This document shows positions 25,001 through 37,570 of a stretch of DNA of 64,000 bases, in pieces. Source of the stretch: Echinometra lucunter (Eukaryota > Echinodermata > Echinoidea > Camarodonta > Echinometridae); contig CM057153.1 in NCBI GenBank assembly GCA_029962745.1, positions 40,950,373-41,014,372 of the forward strand, written 5' to 3'. The notes under the pieces were generated by a model, which did no database searches, was not told where the DNA came from, and saw only the letters and a program-made list of their open reading frames with translations. Positions within the stretch are counted from its first letter, which is position 1; every line of letters starts with the position of its first letter. The position numbers and the translations under genes are program-made.

Positions 25001-26761
25001 GTAACAGGGGAATAGCTGCCGTGAAGTTTTGGAGGAGAGGGGCTCCTTACATTTAAAAGAATAACAAAGACCTCCCCCCCCACACACACACACACAAACA
25101 CCCACACGAAAGTTAAAAACAAATGGCTTTGTATATTTTGCTTTGAGATAAGTTTATAATAAATTAGGATTCTGATACGCATTTCTCATTTAATTTTCAA
25201 AATCTATTTCTTTCTATCTTATCGATAAAGCTACCCTAAGTTCCACAAAATGATTATAAGCAGAAAAATATGGAGACTTTAGTGCATGAAAAGGTTCTAG
25301 AAATTAACTAATATGTAATCTTTTCCCTCCTTCAAGAATTATGATATGCATCCGGCGCGTTTTTCTCTTGCTTGACAATAATTATTCTTTTATTCGATAT
25401 GAAGAATTTCAAACCAATGATCGCAATATAATGCTTTGACTGTGTGCTCCAGTTGTTTCCATCCGTCGCCCTAATTCGTTCCAGAATGATTCTGATAATA
25501 ATGTCGCAATATTCCAATCCATACACGGATCGGATCATATTTTACCTCCATCCATTCACGGGACCGTGTCACCGTTCACATCTTATACAATTATACACAA
25601 TATAGTCGAAAATTATCTCATATGATTGAGTCGTAAAATGTCTCTTCTGAGAGAACTTTTACAAGTTATTCAACAGCTTTTCCCCATATATTTCCATGTT
25701 CATTCGACCTATATATTTTGCATATAATTATAACTTGCTCATATATTACGATTCACCGCGCAAATAACATAAACGGAGGAAAAACTTACATAGAGAGAGA
25801 AAAGAGAAAGTTTGAGAACTGATAAAAAGGGGAACAATCGCATATGCAAAGGGAAAAAGTTTATGCGAAAATATGTTATGCATGCAATATACAATGATAT
25901 ATGGTTAAATTAATTTACTGTGACAAAATAATGAAAGGAAATGGTATTCGTGATATAGGGAAATGCATTTTTTTTTTTACGAGAAAATAGGTTTACATGC
26001 AATTTTTAATATTTAGCCTCAATAGTCCCATCCCCCCTTTAACAAAAAATATTGTAGCAGAGTCATCCTTTGAAAAAAAAATATACAGCATTAGACTAAA
26101 AGGTTTTTTCTCTTAATTCAACCAATGTCAGGTGCAATAACAGATGTTACCACAGAATAATGAAGTTCATACTCAATATTTATACGCAGCCAATATGGTA
26201 ATGCATAAGAGTTCTTTTTTAAAACAAGAGTGCAGAATAAATATTCATGACCCCTAGAGAAAAATAAATGGCATTACACCTAAGAAACCGTCGCATATTC
26301 TGGTTTAGATGTACATGTCGGTAGAATGTTATACATTGGGCAAAAAAAAAAAAAAAAAAAAAAAATCAGTTGCATTATGTGAGCCGAGGAACGATGCGAT
26401 GAAGAAGATAGAAGTAGATAAAGAAGTAGAACAAAACAAGAGGGTGATGTATCTGTATCGTTGTCAATGAAGACATGTATATATAGATAACCGATTATTT
26501 ACACGCACCTGTTTTTCTGCTCTGTCTGTTTCTGCACTTAGGGATACTGTTTAACAATTCCTTGAGAGAAAGGCTATGTTGTTGCATTGTGCATGCATGC
26601 CACAGGAAGTTTTCTTTTTAAAGTAATTATCAAAATCATTGGTCGTGGTTCGCCTAAAAATGTGTTCCCTTCACTTGATTAAATTTACAATATTATAAAT
26701 ATTATAATTATTGAGACTGTTCCAAAAATGTACTGAGAAAAAATTCAATATTCGTCTTCTT
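22093..26761. other. Gene-free, AT-rich stretch
   Basis: No gene recognised. Mostly non-repetitive AT-rich sequence with a (CA)n near 25076 and a poly-A run at 26342-26364. A 102-codon open frame (23419-23727) has no familiar motif or convincing splice boundaries. Conserved enhancers could be here, but that cannot be judged from one sequence. Confidence 0.5.
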
Positions 26762-26993
26762 CACTCTTAAAAATTCCGAGTCAGATTGACCCGGAAAAGC
26801 GTCCGTTGGGGCCACACTCCGTTCCGGGTCAAAAAATTACCCGGAATAAGGTTAAAATGACCCGGAACAAGGTCAAATATGACCAAGAAACAAGTCTTTA
26901 TGACCCCATTCCGGGTTATTTTCTGACCCGGATTTGAGTGTGGCCCCAACAGACGCTTTTCCGGGTCAATCTGACTCGGAATTTTTAAGAGTG
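26762..26993. mobile_element. Palindromic MITE, 232 bp
   Basis: The left end CACTCTTAAAAATTCCGAGT is mirrored by ACTCGGAATTTTTAAGAGTG at the right. The arms continue for about 65 bases through attgacccggaaaagcgtc and gttggggccacactc with very few changes. The centre repeats the phrase gacccggaa several times. There is no coding capacity. Confidence 0.85.
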
Positions 26994-27157
26994 TTGGTTT
27001 AGATCTTTAAAAATGATTAGGTTTGCTTAATAACATAAAGCATGTTGAGTAGTAAATTTCAGTCATGATATTGTTTTGTTTTTCCAATTCAGATAAGCTT
27101 CCACATCATGTTTTATAGAAATATAGTGCATAATTTTTTTCTTTTTTTTACGAGCTC

Positions 27158-27286
27158 GGGGGTGTAACATAAAGGGATACAATCAGTCTTATGATCAGTT
27201 GTAACTCTTTAGTACATGGTTTGCCATATAGACTTACGATTGATATCAGTCGTAAGATTGATTGTATTTTTTATGTTACACCCTCC
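27158..27286. mobile_element. Palindromic element, about 130 bp
   Basis: GGGTGTAACATAAAGGGATA at the left is mirrored by tattttttatgttacaccc at the right. The inner arms acaatcagtcttatgatcag and its counterpart at 27241-27264 also pair. Confidence 0.7.
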
Positions 27287-29690
27287 AGTGATCTACAGTT
27301 GTAAGTCTTTGCTGCGAGGAGAGCGGTAGCGTCAGTGTGCCGGGAAACCGCGCGTCAAGTTATCAATGACATTGATTTAGCCTTGAGTCCCTCCGATAGG
27401 ACTTAAAGACATGCCCTCTTTCTGCTTACCAAGACAAAGAGTAAGCTTACAAGCATGCTAAATTAGCAGTCTGATCAAAATAAACACCAGCATCAGCATT
27501 AACTATATCGTATCTCTCTAATTCTCTCTCATTCTCTTTTAGCTTGTAGAATGGAAAAGAGCATATAATACGAGACTGATATCAACGCATAATCTTGGTG
27601 ATCTCTGTACCACCTGGTTAGGTAATTCCCATCTATCTGGTGATCCTGCCTAGATCCATCACAGCTGATATTTTAACTGAATCTTTCATCTACTTGTTTT
27701 ACTTCCTTTTTTGTACTCGCATTTAGGCTTAATTAAGGCCATTTAGAAATAAAAAATTAATTGGACTGAAAATGCAAAGGGAAGTGATTAAATACTAAGT
27801 ACTTTCTGGCAATCAAATTCTCTTAATGTAAATAGGTATGAGGTCTGCATAAAAGTATTACAAGGTACAAAAAGGCGGAAGATTTTGACCCGAGTTCAGC
27901 ATTTTTTTTTTCAATGAATTTTGGTTTTACAGAAGAGTAAGGTATTACTCTTCACAAAAATATCATTTAATCAAGGGATATTTTTAGTTGTGACCTCAGA
28001 TGATTATGGCAATTTTTATCAAAAACAAAACAAAACATTGGGATGTGTATGCACAGGCCATCGGTGTAAAAGCCACCCACGGAAGTATTTCAAAAAATTA
28101 CCCAAATTTGGATGATATAGTATTTTGTTTTGAAGCCTGTATACATTATGACAACCGTAAAGAAGAGTGTCAGATCTGCTTATCTACACAAATGAAAGCC
28201 CTGCCGAGTCCTAACGCATGCACAAATTCAGTACTATGGAATTGCACTTTTTAGTTGGAAAACTTATACCTCACACGAATTTTATACCGGGTCCTGCCAT
28301 GGACATGATATTGCCCTATAGAGATATTATTTTTGTGAAGATTTTATTTTGTGATGTTACCAGGGTATCACACAGTATGGACAGCACGAAGAAGATTAGA
28401 CATAAGAGAGTATCGTGTGTTTATGAATTCTCATCTATGCACCATAGCTTAATTGAATAACCACAAAGAAACATCTTTATCTCTCCCTCTTTCTTTACCT
28501 CACTTGATTAACGAAGTCATAATCCAGAGTCGGAGTTACTGTCACCCGGAAACGTTTTCTTTAAACGGTTGCTTGTCTAATAATTACATCCTATTACCTT
28601 TATGCAATGGTACGGAAGGTCAAATCCTTTCTGAATCCGGATGATATCAAGCCTTAATTATATCTCAAATAGCCTCTGTTCAAAATCAGAAATTAAATTT
28701 AGTTCCCTTATTCAAATCAACACGTCAAATATTTCAAGAAGAGGCCAGGAATATATATTTTTTTTGCGTTTCCATACTTCCACTAGGATAAAAAGAAATC
28801 ATGAAATTTCCTAACTCCTCAGGAAAAAGAGCAATTTTTAGCTGTTGCTTACTTTTCATCAGAATGTCGGTCGTTTACTCTGGAATGTCAATATTATCAA
28901 TGCCTCCCGAGAGAATGAGATTTTAAGTCATTGTCTGTCTCCATCTACGTCGTAAGTCAAGACAGTGACAGACAAAGGAGAAATAAGATTATCAATGGAA
29001 TATTTTCCTGCGAAAAATGAGTTTGTCACTGCACTTTTTTATGCTGACGCAGCTGCATTCGTCATCATTTTGCTTCCTCCTTAGGAATTCCGAGATTTCA
29101 TTGATTTTTTTTTAATTCGGAAAAACTGATGGGAATCAAAAAAGAGTAACGGAACTTGTGATTAAGTGAGCAGTAAATACTGAAAGTCAACAACGACAGA
29201 GAAAAGCATATTTTTCAAGATAGCATTTAAGAGCTGATATATTTGCAGAGAAAGAGGACTAGCAACTGAAGAACTGCGCCCCTCACCCCCCCCCCCTGAG
29301 AAAAAGTAAAAATATATGTATATAATATATCTTCATCCAGCTTCATGCTCCGCGGTCATTGATTGCTGTTAAAACTTTGACCACAGACAAAACTCTGACC
29401 ATTATTTATCTCTGACAAAATAAAGCATAATCAATTACAGTAACGTCTGTCACAAGAACATAATGTCGGAGCACCGAGTTTGGTAATATGTTGCTCTTTT
29501 AAAAAAAAATATATATATATAACTTCCTTTTCATCTTTTCAGATTCTGAGTATAATGTTCGTAGAGCGAATATTTACATTGCCGTCACAATATCATTCAA
29601 ACCCCGACATGTTCACATCTAATGAAGATTAGAAACAAAAAAATGAGAGAGAAAGAGAGAGGATAGAGAATGAGTGAGAGAGTGAGTGGG
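27287..29690. other. Gene-free stretch
   Basis: No gene recognised. The open frames at 27921-28115 and 28000-28254 overlap in different frames, and neither shows a family motif. One C-run lies at 29288-29297. Confidence 0.45.
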
Positions 29691-29792
29691 TGATATATAT
29701 ATATATATATATATATAATATAAAATTTTATTTCATGATCTGCCTCATCACAGACATCGAGCACTCTTAATTACAAGGATAGCATTCACCAA

Positions 29793-29794
<2 letters not shown>

Positions 29795-29880
<86 letters not shown>
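29795..29880 (+). repeat. (TA)n-(GA)n compound microsatellite
   Basis: About 28 bases of TA followed by about 56 bases of GA. A shorter TA run lies at 29693-29716. Confidence 0.95.
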
Positions 29881-29883
<3 letters not shown>

Positions 29884-30299
29884 GGGGGACTTGGAGGAAA
29901 GAAAATATTTTGGATTGGGGATGGTTCGCAACAGATTTGTTTATAATTATGACGCAATGTAGCATGCTCATTGTATATTCCAAAGTACTCCACTGTCTGT
30001 AAGCCGCTTTGTGCACTAAGCGTTCGGGTGTATTAATGCAAGGTTTTGTCTGCGTCTGGGTCCCATTAGACGCCGTTTTTATCCCTTTGAGGGACCAATC
30101 CCTTACAACTGTCCTGTTTTCATGCAAGACCTTTCATAATTATATTATAAACCACTTCTTCTTCAAAAGCCATGTGATATCATAGTGCTAATTGTTGAAT
30201 CTTAGAACAGTCTTGGCCACCCTCTGCAAAATAATACAATCATTTTACAAGCATACAGTGCAGTCATCTTTCCTCACAATAGGTTTTGCGTTTCCAATT

Positions 30300-30467
30300 T
30301 TGAACTTTAAAACGGTCCCATCTTTAACCTTAGTGTGGGAGCGTGACCGTTCTATCCATCGGAAGTCTTCCCAAGTCTTCCGCCGTCCACCGCCCGGGGG
30401 AAAAGTTCCTCTGTTCCATCTCGTCAGATTGCCAGCGGGAGAGAAATCTTATACCATACTACCTCCG
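30300..30467 (+). other. Weak exon candidate, GC-richer block with good donor
   Basis: This block is richer in G+C than its surroundings and ends at a strong donor (CTCCG then gtaagtg at 30468). One frame is open through it and includes SSQVFRRPPPGGKVPLFHLV. No acceptor or family was identified. It could be a 5' non-coding exon or chance. Confidence 0.15.
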
Positions 30468-30954
30468 GTAAGTGACCAGAGAAAAGGAGTGATCGTGGAA
30501 GAAGAACGGGTAGAATACTTTCACTTGAAATCATTTGATATCTTTATAAAAGGTCTTTTAATAGAAGGATATAGTGATAGGATACAGCGGGTTAGAGATA
30601 GAGGACAAGGGAAATGAATATTCGAAATAATAGGGAAGGATGAGGAATATAAATACTGGATAGCTGGGACTAAAGGAGAGAGAGAGAGAGATGGGAGATG
30701 TATAGAGGTACAGTGAAGGAAGAAAAGGAGTACAAGGGTGAGAGGGATTGATAGAAGAGGAGGAGGAGGAGAAGGGGTAGACTTAACAACAGAAAGATAG
30801 AGGAAGAGAGGAGATAGAAAGATGGAGATTATAAATAAGACATGAAAGACTAAAGACGTGAAGTGATACCGAAAATGGTGAACATGAATAGATATGGCAT
30901 AGAAGAGATAACATACCTGATATAGGGGACAGAAAGAGAGATTTGATTTTTTGT

Positions 30955-31170
30955 TTGTTTGTTTGTAGTTATGTGTTTTATTAGCTTTCCAATCACAATA
31001 TTTACATGTTATTGGTAATAATTTGACAAAGATCAAGAAAATAACAGTGATTTTTTTTAAATGACAAGAAGTTACACAACTCAAAACAGTAAAGGAACTA
31101 TACCGCAAATTATTGTGCGGGGGAGTAGAGTTCTTCCAAAGACCTCCACGCCCCACACCGACCCCGGATG
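30955..31170 (-). mobile_element. Dispersed retroposon-like repeat (family B), copy 2
   Basis: Closely similar to 16700-16915. On the minus strand it ends in a (CAAA)n-type tail (plus-strand tttgtttgtttg at about 30951). The GC-rich head ends at the same place (gccccacaccgaccccgg), which defines the likely 5' boundary. Confidence 0.75.
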
Positions 31171-34100
31171 AACGACCCAAGAGAGATTTGAATTTGAAAT
31201 CGATGCTATTTCTTTCATAATATTTCTCATCCGTAATTCATTATGTTCCCCTGATATGACATAGTGTTTTCCCTTTTCCAATGTTTCCGCCCCCTTCCCA
31301 TTTAAACTCAAGAGTGAAATGGAGCAAATGATTTGTATTATGTTTTGCAATTATTTAAGGGGAAAAAAATTGTGTGCATACATCAATCACGGTTTCCATA
31401 GTAACAATGAAGTCTACGTTCTCCTTGATAAATCATCGCAAACAAGAAGATAAAGATATTCATCATGTTAAGCATTAATCTTAAAGACAGTCGACAAGAC
31501 GGAACTATTAATCTGATTTATTGTAGTATCTTATTCATTAAATCTTTGCGCCTTATAGAAATAATGAAAAACATAAATACTGCAAAAAAAATTCCAGAGA
31601 AATATATTGCACGATTTACGCCATCCATCCCACGACGCCAGGAATAATTACTCTGTCAGTTGGATGAATATTCAATATGTTATCAGTGTGCTGCATAATT
31701 TTATCATTTATCCCCCGTTTCTATTTTGGAATTCGACCGCGCATGCTTAAATGAGTCCTTCTTACACGTTCTCGTTCTCTATTTTCTTTTCTTCTTCTTT
31801 CGCTTCAAAAAGTAAATAATAAAGATGTCACATTCAAATTGTGTCCAAACCCGAGAAGTATTAAATATTAACTGTCAGGAGTCCATTTTCTTTTGTAAAT
31901 AAAATATGCATATTTCCTAATCTTAATTAAGCATTTTGAAAAGTATATAAATATAGACAAAACAGTGGGCGAGAAAATACGAAATGATATCACAAAAAGG
32001 TAGTTCTCTTATTTTTTCCCATTTTACCAACAGGGTTTGTTGAATTTGCACCTAAACTTGTTTGTAAATGTATTTATGAGATTTCGAGCATGCACAAAGT
32101 ATGTCAACCAACTTGGTTTAACATCAGAATCGTATCATATACAGCATAAAGATTCCGGTGATAATGCGTCTATAATACAGCATTAGCGTAGACAGGTCCT
32201 CGTACCTTGGGGGATGATTAACCCATTCGTACATAATTTGTACACACATATTTATATGAGTCCACCTCAAAATGTGGGGGATGCATCCCCCATGCCTCCC
32301 CCTCCCCCCTCCCCCCGCCCCCGCTATGTACACCCCTGGTCTATAGAGACAAAGGATGAGAATTTAGTTGTATAAAATTAAAAGCTCTGCATAATTCAGT
32401 CCAACTGAATGACTAGAGGTCAAACTATTTTTAGAAGTGCAGAAAAAAAAAAAGTTGGAAGGCAAGGAGAGTTCTTACGTGCTAACCTATACTAAAGAGC
32501 CCTCACATACAGAAGAGAGGATGGGTGAAAGTACGTGAAACGGGTGCAGATTTTAATATGGAATGCGTTGTGTCTGTATGACTCCTGTTTGAAAGACGGG
32601 AATGAATTCAAAAATGAAATAAGATAAAAACTGAAAGCGGCATTTCCGATGAAATTTCGAAGGACACTGCTACATATAGCCTACCTTGAAAGGTCAGTTC
32701 TGAAGGGGCACATTAGTAACCTAAAAGTACATTTTGATACAAAGACCCAAGGGGAATGAACATTGATGTTTATTGGATATTGTTGGAACAAAATATTTCC
32801 AGTTTGGTTGGCCTATATTCATGCTACAATGCTACATTGCATTATACGAGAAGGTAGCAATTTGGCATCAAAAGTAAAACCACCATTTCTAAAAATTTGA
32901 AATCAGATTTTGCACTTTTTATTATTGGAAAGGGGATCTTCGGTATGTATTTTTAAGATGGGGCAATGAACTCCCGATCCACCCCACCTCTCTCCTTTCT
33001 CCGTCGGCTTCAAGTTTGCTGGCTCTTATTATGTTGTTTTTCGGTCAAGTGTGTGTTTTTCGCTAACCCTCATGAGTATGACCACGAGTTGACTGGGATG
33101 GATACTAACTTGCAGAGCAGAGGTAAGAGAAAAGGAGAGGAAGCCCGGGGGGATATGTCTCATTGAGGCCTGTACATCATCCGCATAAATCACTTTCTGA
33201 AAAGTACCCTAAACGCGGGGATTAAAGTAGGACGGAAATAATGTATTACATCTCCGATTTTTAGACCCTTAACGGGGATTTTATGCAAGGATTGCATCAT
33301 TATCTCCTAATTAGATAACATTTTCTCGGATTTTCCTGATTTTGATACCTTTTTCTAATTTTACCTGTTCTTGATACCCTTAACTGGATCCCGGCGGGTT
33401 CCCCGCCAGATGCTGAAAAACGACCCTTTTTCTACGTTTTTGTTTACGCGGATAATGTACAGGCTTCAATGAAACACATCCCTCCAGGAGAGGAAGGGTA
33501 TAAGAGAAATAGAGAGAGGGGAACATGCACGGGGGAGAGATGGAGGGAAGGGAGAAGGGAGGAGAGAGGGACGGAGAGAGAGAGAGAGAGAACTGGCAAG
33601 AGAGAACAGGGAGAGGGAGAGAAGAGACGAGTGGGAGGAAAAGATAAAACAGAGAAAAGGAGCGATATAAGAGGGAAAGAAAAAGTGAAGAAGGAGGAGG
33701 AAAAGAAGAAGAAGAAGAAGAAGAAGAAGAAGAAGGAGGAGAAGAAGAAGAAGAAGAAGAAGAATACACGAGTATATACCTGTACTATTTTCGTCATTGC
33801 GTAATATTGATTATTCTAAAACCGATCGACATAACGAAATCTAGTTTTGAATTAGTCATTTCATTTTGAAAACTCGATGTATATATTAATTTTTTTATTT
33901 AACACCTTTTTTCTGAAGCTTTTATCCAAATTTTGCTTAACTATGTTTCAATAAAGATCGCTCTCTTTACAAGGCCTCTAAACAGGATGTATGAATGGAA
34001 ATCTCATGATGGGCTTCAAATGCCGGCCTGCATATTAATCTACTCGAAATAGTTTGATTGATTTGAGGATGTCATATTGTCAAAAAATGCACAGAAATAC

Positions 34101-34349
34101 TCTATTCACAGGCTTTTATCGGCTATTATATTGTCAACTATCTTCCGATTGCTGTGTACTTTTCTGATGGATTTTAAATGAAATTTCTAATATCAGTGGC
34201 TTTGCGATTTAGGTAAGAGCTAGGACATGCATGAGTTGTTTCATTTTAGACTTCCACATTCTTAAAATTATAAAAGACAGTCATAATGATTTTCCATGAA
34301 CATTTAGTGTGATATTTATACAATGTCTTGTGCTGCTTTATATATTATC

Positions 34350-34350
<1 letters not shown>
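31171..34350. other. Stretch without a firm gene
   Basis: Apart from the exon candidate at 32966-33122, no gene is seen. A purine-rich tract at 33485-33765 ends in (GAA)n (about 33703-33763). The segment 33190-33420 has short repeated phrases (aacgcggggatt, aacggggatt) but no clear boundaries. Confidence 0.45.
32966..33122 (+). CDS. Candidate first coding exon of a secreted protein
   Basis: An ATG at 32966 opens a frame whose start looks like a signal peptide: MNSRSTPPLSFLRRLQ, then the hydrophobic stretch VCWLLLCCFSVKCVFFA. It continues NPHEYDHELTGMDTNLQSR to a strong donor (AGAG then gtaaga at 33123), which would leave a phase-1 intron, common after signal-peptide exons. If it is not spliced, the frame reads on through RGKRKGEEARGDMSH to a stop, so the product would be a 66-residue precursor with a GKR amidation/cleavage-like site. 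I do not recognise a family, found no partner exons, and the frame is short. It may be chance. Confidence 0.25.

Positions 34351-34356
<6 letters not shown>

Positions 34357-34434
<78 letters not shown>
34357..34434 (+). repeat. (TA)n microsatellite
   Basis: A nearly pure TA run of about 78 bases, immediately left of a large palindrome. Another TA run flanks the other side at 34783-34811. Confidence 0.97.
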
Positions 34435-34441
<7 letters not shown>

Positions 34442-34744
34442 AAGAATCAGAGTTGGTAGTAGAATGCCATTAAAAAATAAAATCATAGATTTTAAAAGAA
34501 AACGGAGCATAGCTCTCGAATATGAAAGGCGAAGTCACACTCTTCGTCAGTGCCCACGGTGTGACAAAAAGATGTGTTTTTTCGTCTGTTTCAGAAACGG
34601 ATTTTGATTTACATCTTTTTGTCACACCGTGGGCACTGACGAAGAGTGTGACTTCGCCTTTCATTTTTGAGAGCTATGCTCCGTTTTCTTTTAAAATCTA
34701 TGATTTTATTTTTTAATGGCATTCTACTACTAACTCTGATTCTT
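34442..34744. mobile_element. Large near-perfect palindrome, 303 bp
   Basis: AAGAATCAGAGTTGGTAGTA at the left is mirrored by tactactaactctgattctt at the right. Arms of about 130 bases match almost throughout, with a roughly 40-base centre near 34573-34613. Because of the symmetry, both strands encode near-identical 64-codon open frames, which are probably not genes. GTA flanks both ends, a possible 3-bp duplication. Confidence 0.85.
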
Positions 34745-34776
34745 GTATTATCTAGATGCCAAGCAGACTAATTTTC

Positions 34777-34813
<37 letters not shown>

Positions 34814-35492
34814 TGAACGAGTCTCAAAATAAAATAAGAAAACATATCTTTACTAAAATTAATTGCCATCTTTTTAGAGACTTGCTGTTTTTTGCATGCC
34901 TATCAAGAATTCCAGAATAAAGTCGAAAAGTACAGATAATGATTGGCAGTTTGATGATGGAAGAAAATCAAGTAGTATAAGGGAAGGGTTAATGTGAAAT
35001 GATAATCCCCGCTGTCGTCGTCTTGAACTTTTCTCCTAAATACCCAGAGATGATCAATTGACCAATTTATGAGCGCCAGATTGCTCTCCAAGAGGGTCAT
35101 AGATTATCTTCCAGCTTCCGGAACGACTAGACTCTCTAATGGCTCCTTCTGTTTGAGGTGTCAAGAAGATTATGGTTCAGGAGTAGCTCCAGGACTTAAT
35201 ATGTGGAAGGGGGAGGGGTCCAGTTTCCAAAGAGTTTAACAGGACTAAAAAAAACACAAGCTTCCAAAAGAAAAAGGGGTCGACACGCACAAATGCACAC
35301 TAACGAAAATATATTTTGAAAAACACAAAAACTATCTAACAAAGATAATTATGGATGTTTTCCTTTTCTAAAATGTTGGGCAGCACATGACTTCCCCCAT
35401 GGCTACGCCATGATATAAGTATGCTGATGGAAAGATCGGGAGAGAAAGGGTAGATCGAAAGAAAAAAGGATGAGAATGTGTTTTGGAAAGAG

Positions 35493-35983
35493 GGGGGGGG
35501 GGGAGAGAGAGAGAGAGAGAGAGAGGGCAGGGTGATGTACTCTTACGCAGATGAATACAAAGATGCGGACAGAAAATGAAAAGAAAGAAATATAGAGGGA
35601 GACACATGAATATAGTGGTGTTTGCAGATAAAGCTTGGCATTGAGAAACGCCGAATTCCAGAAGACAGCTCGTAAATCAAGAAATCAATAAATTCAATGT
35701 ATAAACGTATCAAAGAAAACGGAATGGAATTAATGAGAGAATCATAGTGAAGTATTCGTAGTCTGTAACATGATGTTAGGAGTCGAGTATACGATTCAAA
35801 GTGTCAAGAGAATTATAATCTCCTTACAATTATATTTGATACGTTATCATGCTTATATAACAATAATTCATTTTTCTGGCAAAACTGCATGCGGAAAACT
35901 ATCTACATACTAATGAATTGTTTGTGACGTTATAAGCAAGATCTAATCTTTCTCCCTCCCTCCCTCCCTCCCTCCCTCCCTCC

Positions 35984-36033
<50 letters not shown>
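35493..36033 (+). repeat. Microsatellites (G)n(GA)n and (CCCT)n(C)n(CT)n
   Basis: A G run followed by (GA)n at 35493-35524, and (CCCT)n, a C run and (CT)n at 35951-36033. The sequence between is unremarkable and gene-free. Confidence 0.9.
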
Positions 36034-36037
<4 letters not shown>

Positions 36038-36486
36038 TTCTGTTGAATTATATTATGGCGCAAGGGAGTGTGTTTCTTTTATTTCTAGGAGTAACAAAAT
36101 AATCCCTGAAAGATACACCTTAAGTAGTTAAGAGAATTAAAAACTGGCGTTTTGGTGATTGTATACGGACTCGCTGAAATGCAGTCCATTTTGACTGATG
36201 AGTTGTTGTTGATTTTTTTTTTAAAGAGTGCTTTAATACATCCAATCCACTACAATGCAATACAATACTGTATCATCTTACCATGGACGGAAATCTGTCT
36301 TGGAACGTGCCAGGGTTCCAAATAATTTTTGTATCATAAAGGAGGTCCTCGTCTTCTTCGGGTGCGTCTTTTTTTTTTTTTAAATTGTTAAATGTCATGA
36401 TATTTTCGCCCATGCATTTGGCTAGAATAGAAGGCTTCTGTTTATCTTACACCCTTGCATGCTGAAGGTATAGGGAGTCATTAAAT

Positions 36487-36527
<41 letters not shown>

Positions 36528-36660
36528 AGAGAGAAGAGAAGAAGGATAGAGAAAGAGAGAGTAGGGGATAAGAGGGAGAGCAAGGAGAGATTCAGGGAGA
36601 GATACAAGTAGATAGAGAGGGAGAGAGCCAAGAGAGAGAGAGAGAGAGATGGGTGGGGGT
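36487..36660 (+). repeat. (GA)n-rich tract
   Basis: A pure GA run at about 36489-36522 followed by degenerate GA/GGA sequence. Ser/Leu-rich minus-strand open frames here are artefacts. Confidence 0.9.
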
Positions 36661-36999
36661 GAAAACATAAAGGGGAGAGAAAATGAAAGAAGGCGAATGA
36701 GTGAGAAAATTTGAGAGAAAGAGCTAGAGGGGCTGCGAGAGAGGAAAAGAACGGCGCAAAAGAAAGTATATGGGTAAAAAAATTGAAATCTGATCTTCTG
36801 AAAGCATTCGTGAGTCATAACTCATGGAAAATTAGGTCCATCTGGGAAATGTGATGGCGCAACATGCGCTTTCGTGGCAATATAGGCTGTGCCCCCCCCC
36901 CCCTCGAAACTTGATTACGAAACTTGTATACAGGCTTCCTCAAGAAAAACCCTAAATGGCAACATTAACTCATGTTGACAATCAATAAAAGAAATAAAG

Positions 37000-37245
37000 A
37001 ATGTATTTCAAATGGGAAAATAGCATTGAACACAGACATGGGCCTACTGAAGCTTTTCGACATGCACTCATCAGAGTAAAATCGCATGAATTAACAGAAT
37101 GCCAGAATCGAAAAATATATAATGGAAATGACGGAACAATACTGGCTTTCTGTTCATTCCTGCGATTTTACTTTGATGAGTGCATGTCGAAAAGCTTCAG
37201 TTTATGTCCTTGTTCAGTGCTATTTTCCGAATTTGCAGTACCAAA
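37000..37245. mobile_element. Inverted-repeat element, about 245 bp
   Basis: ctgaagcttttcgacatgca at 37048 is mirrored by tgcatgtcgaaaagcttcag ending near 37200. Arms extend inward through ctcatca(g)agtaaaatcgca and outward through gaaaatagca(t/c)tgaac, about 100 bases per arm. Non-coding. Confidence 0.8.
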
Positions 37246-37493
37246 CACCTAATCACTATATTTCAAATGTTAAAAACATGATTCCAGACAAAATTAAAAG
37301 GCGCCTTTTTAGTACATAAAAAGTCTGTGAATCTTTGAAAACGCTAACAATGCATGATAAATCCTTTCGTGGATCTGGAAGATGATTTAGAAGCAACAAC
37401 TTGGTTAACGCCATCTACATTTATTAACGCAATAATGACGAAAAAGGATTGGTCAAAATAAGCAATGTGTTGTGAATATGACTTTATGTCCGA

Positions 37494-37570
37494 CCAAAAT
37501 ATTGGTCAAGATCAACCTGTTCACCAATATTTTGGTCTGGTACAATTAACCAAAATATTGGTCATTTTCA
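37494..37570. repeat. Three copies of ACCAAAATATTGGT in alternating orientation
   Basis: gaccaaaatattggtc, then caccaatattttggtc (the reverse complement core), then accaaaatattggtca within about 70 bases. The function, if any, is unknown. Confidence 0.6.

Noticed and set aside
30521..31180. 219-codon minus-strand open frame
   Set aside because: It is mostly the translation of GA-rich low-complexity sequence and part of a dispersed repeat; it has no family motif.
34470..34716. Near-identical 64-codon frames on both strands
   Set aside because: Both are products of the palindrome at 34442-34744, not independent genes.
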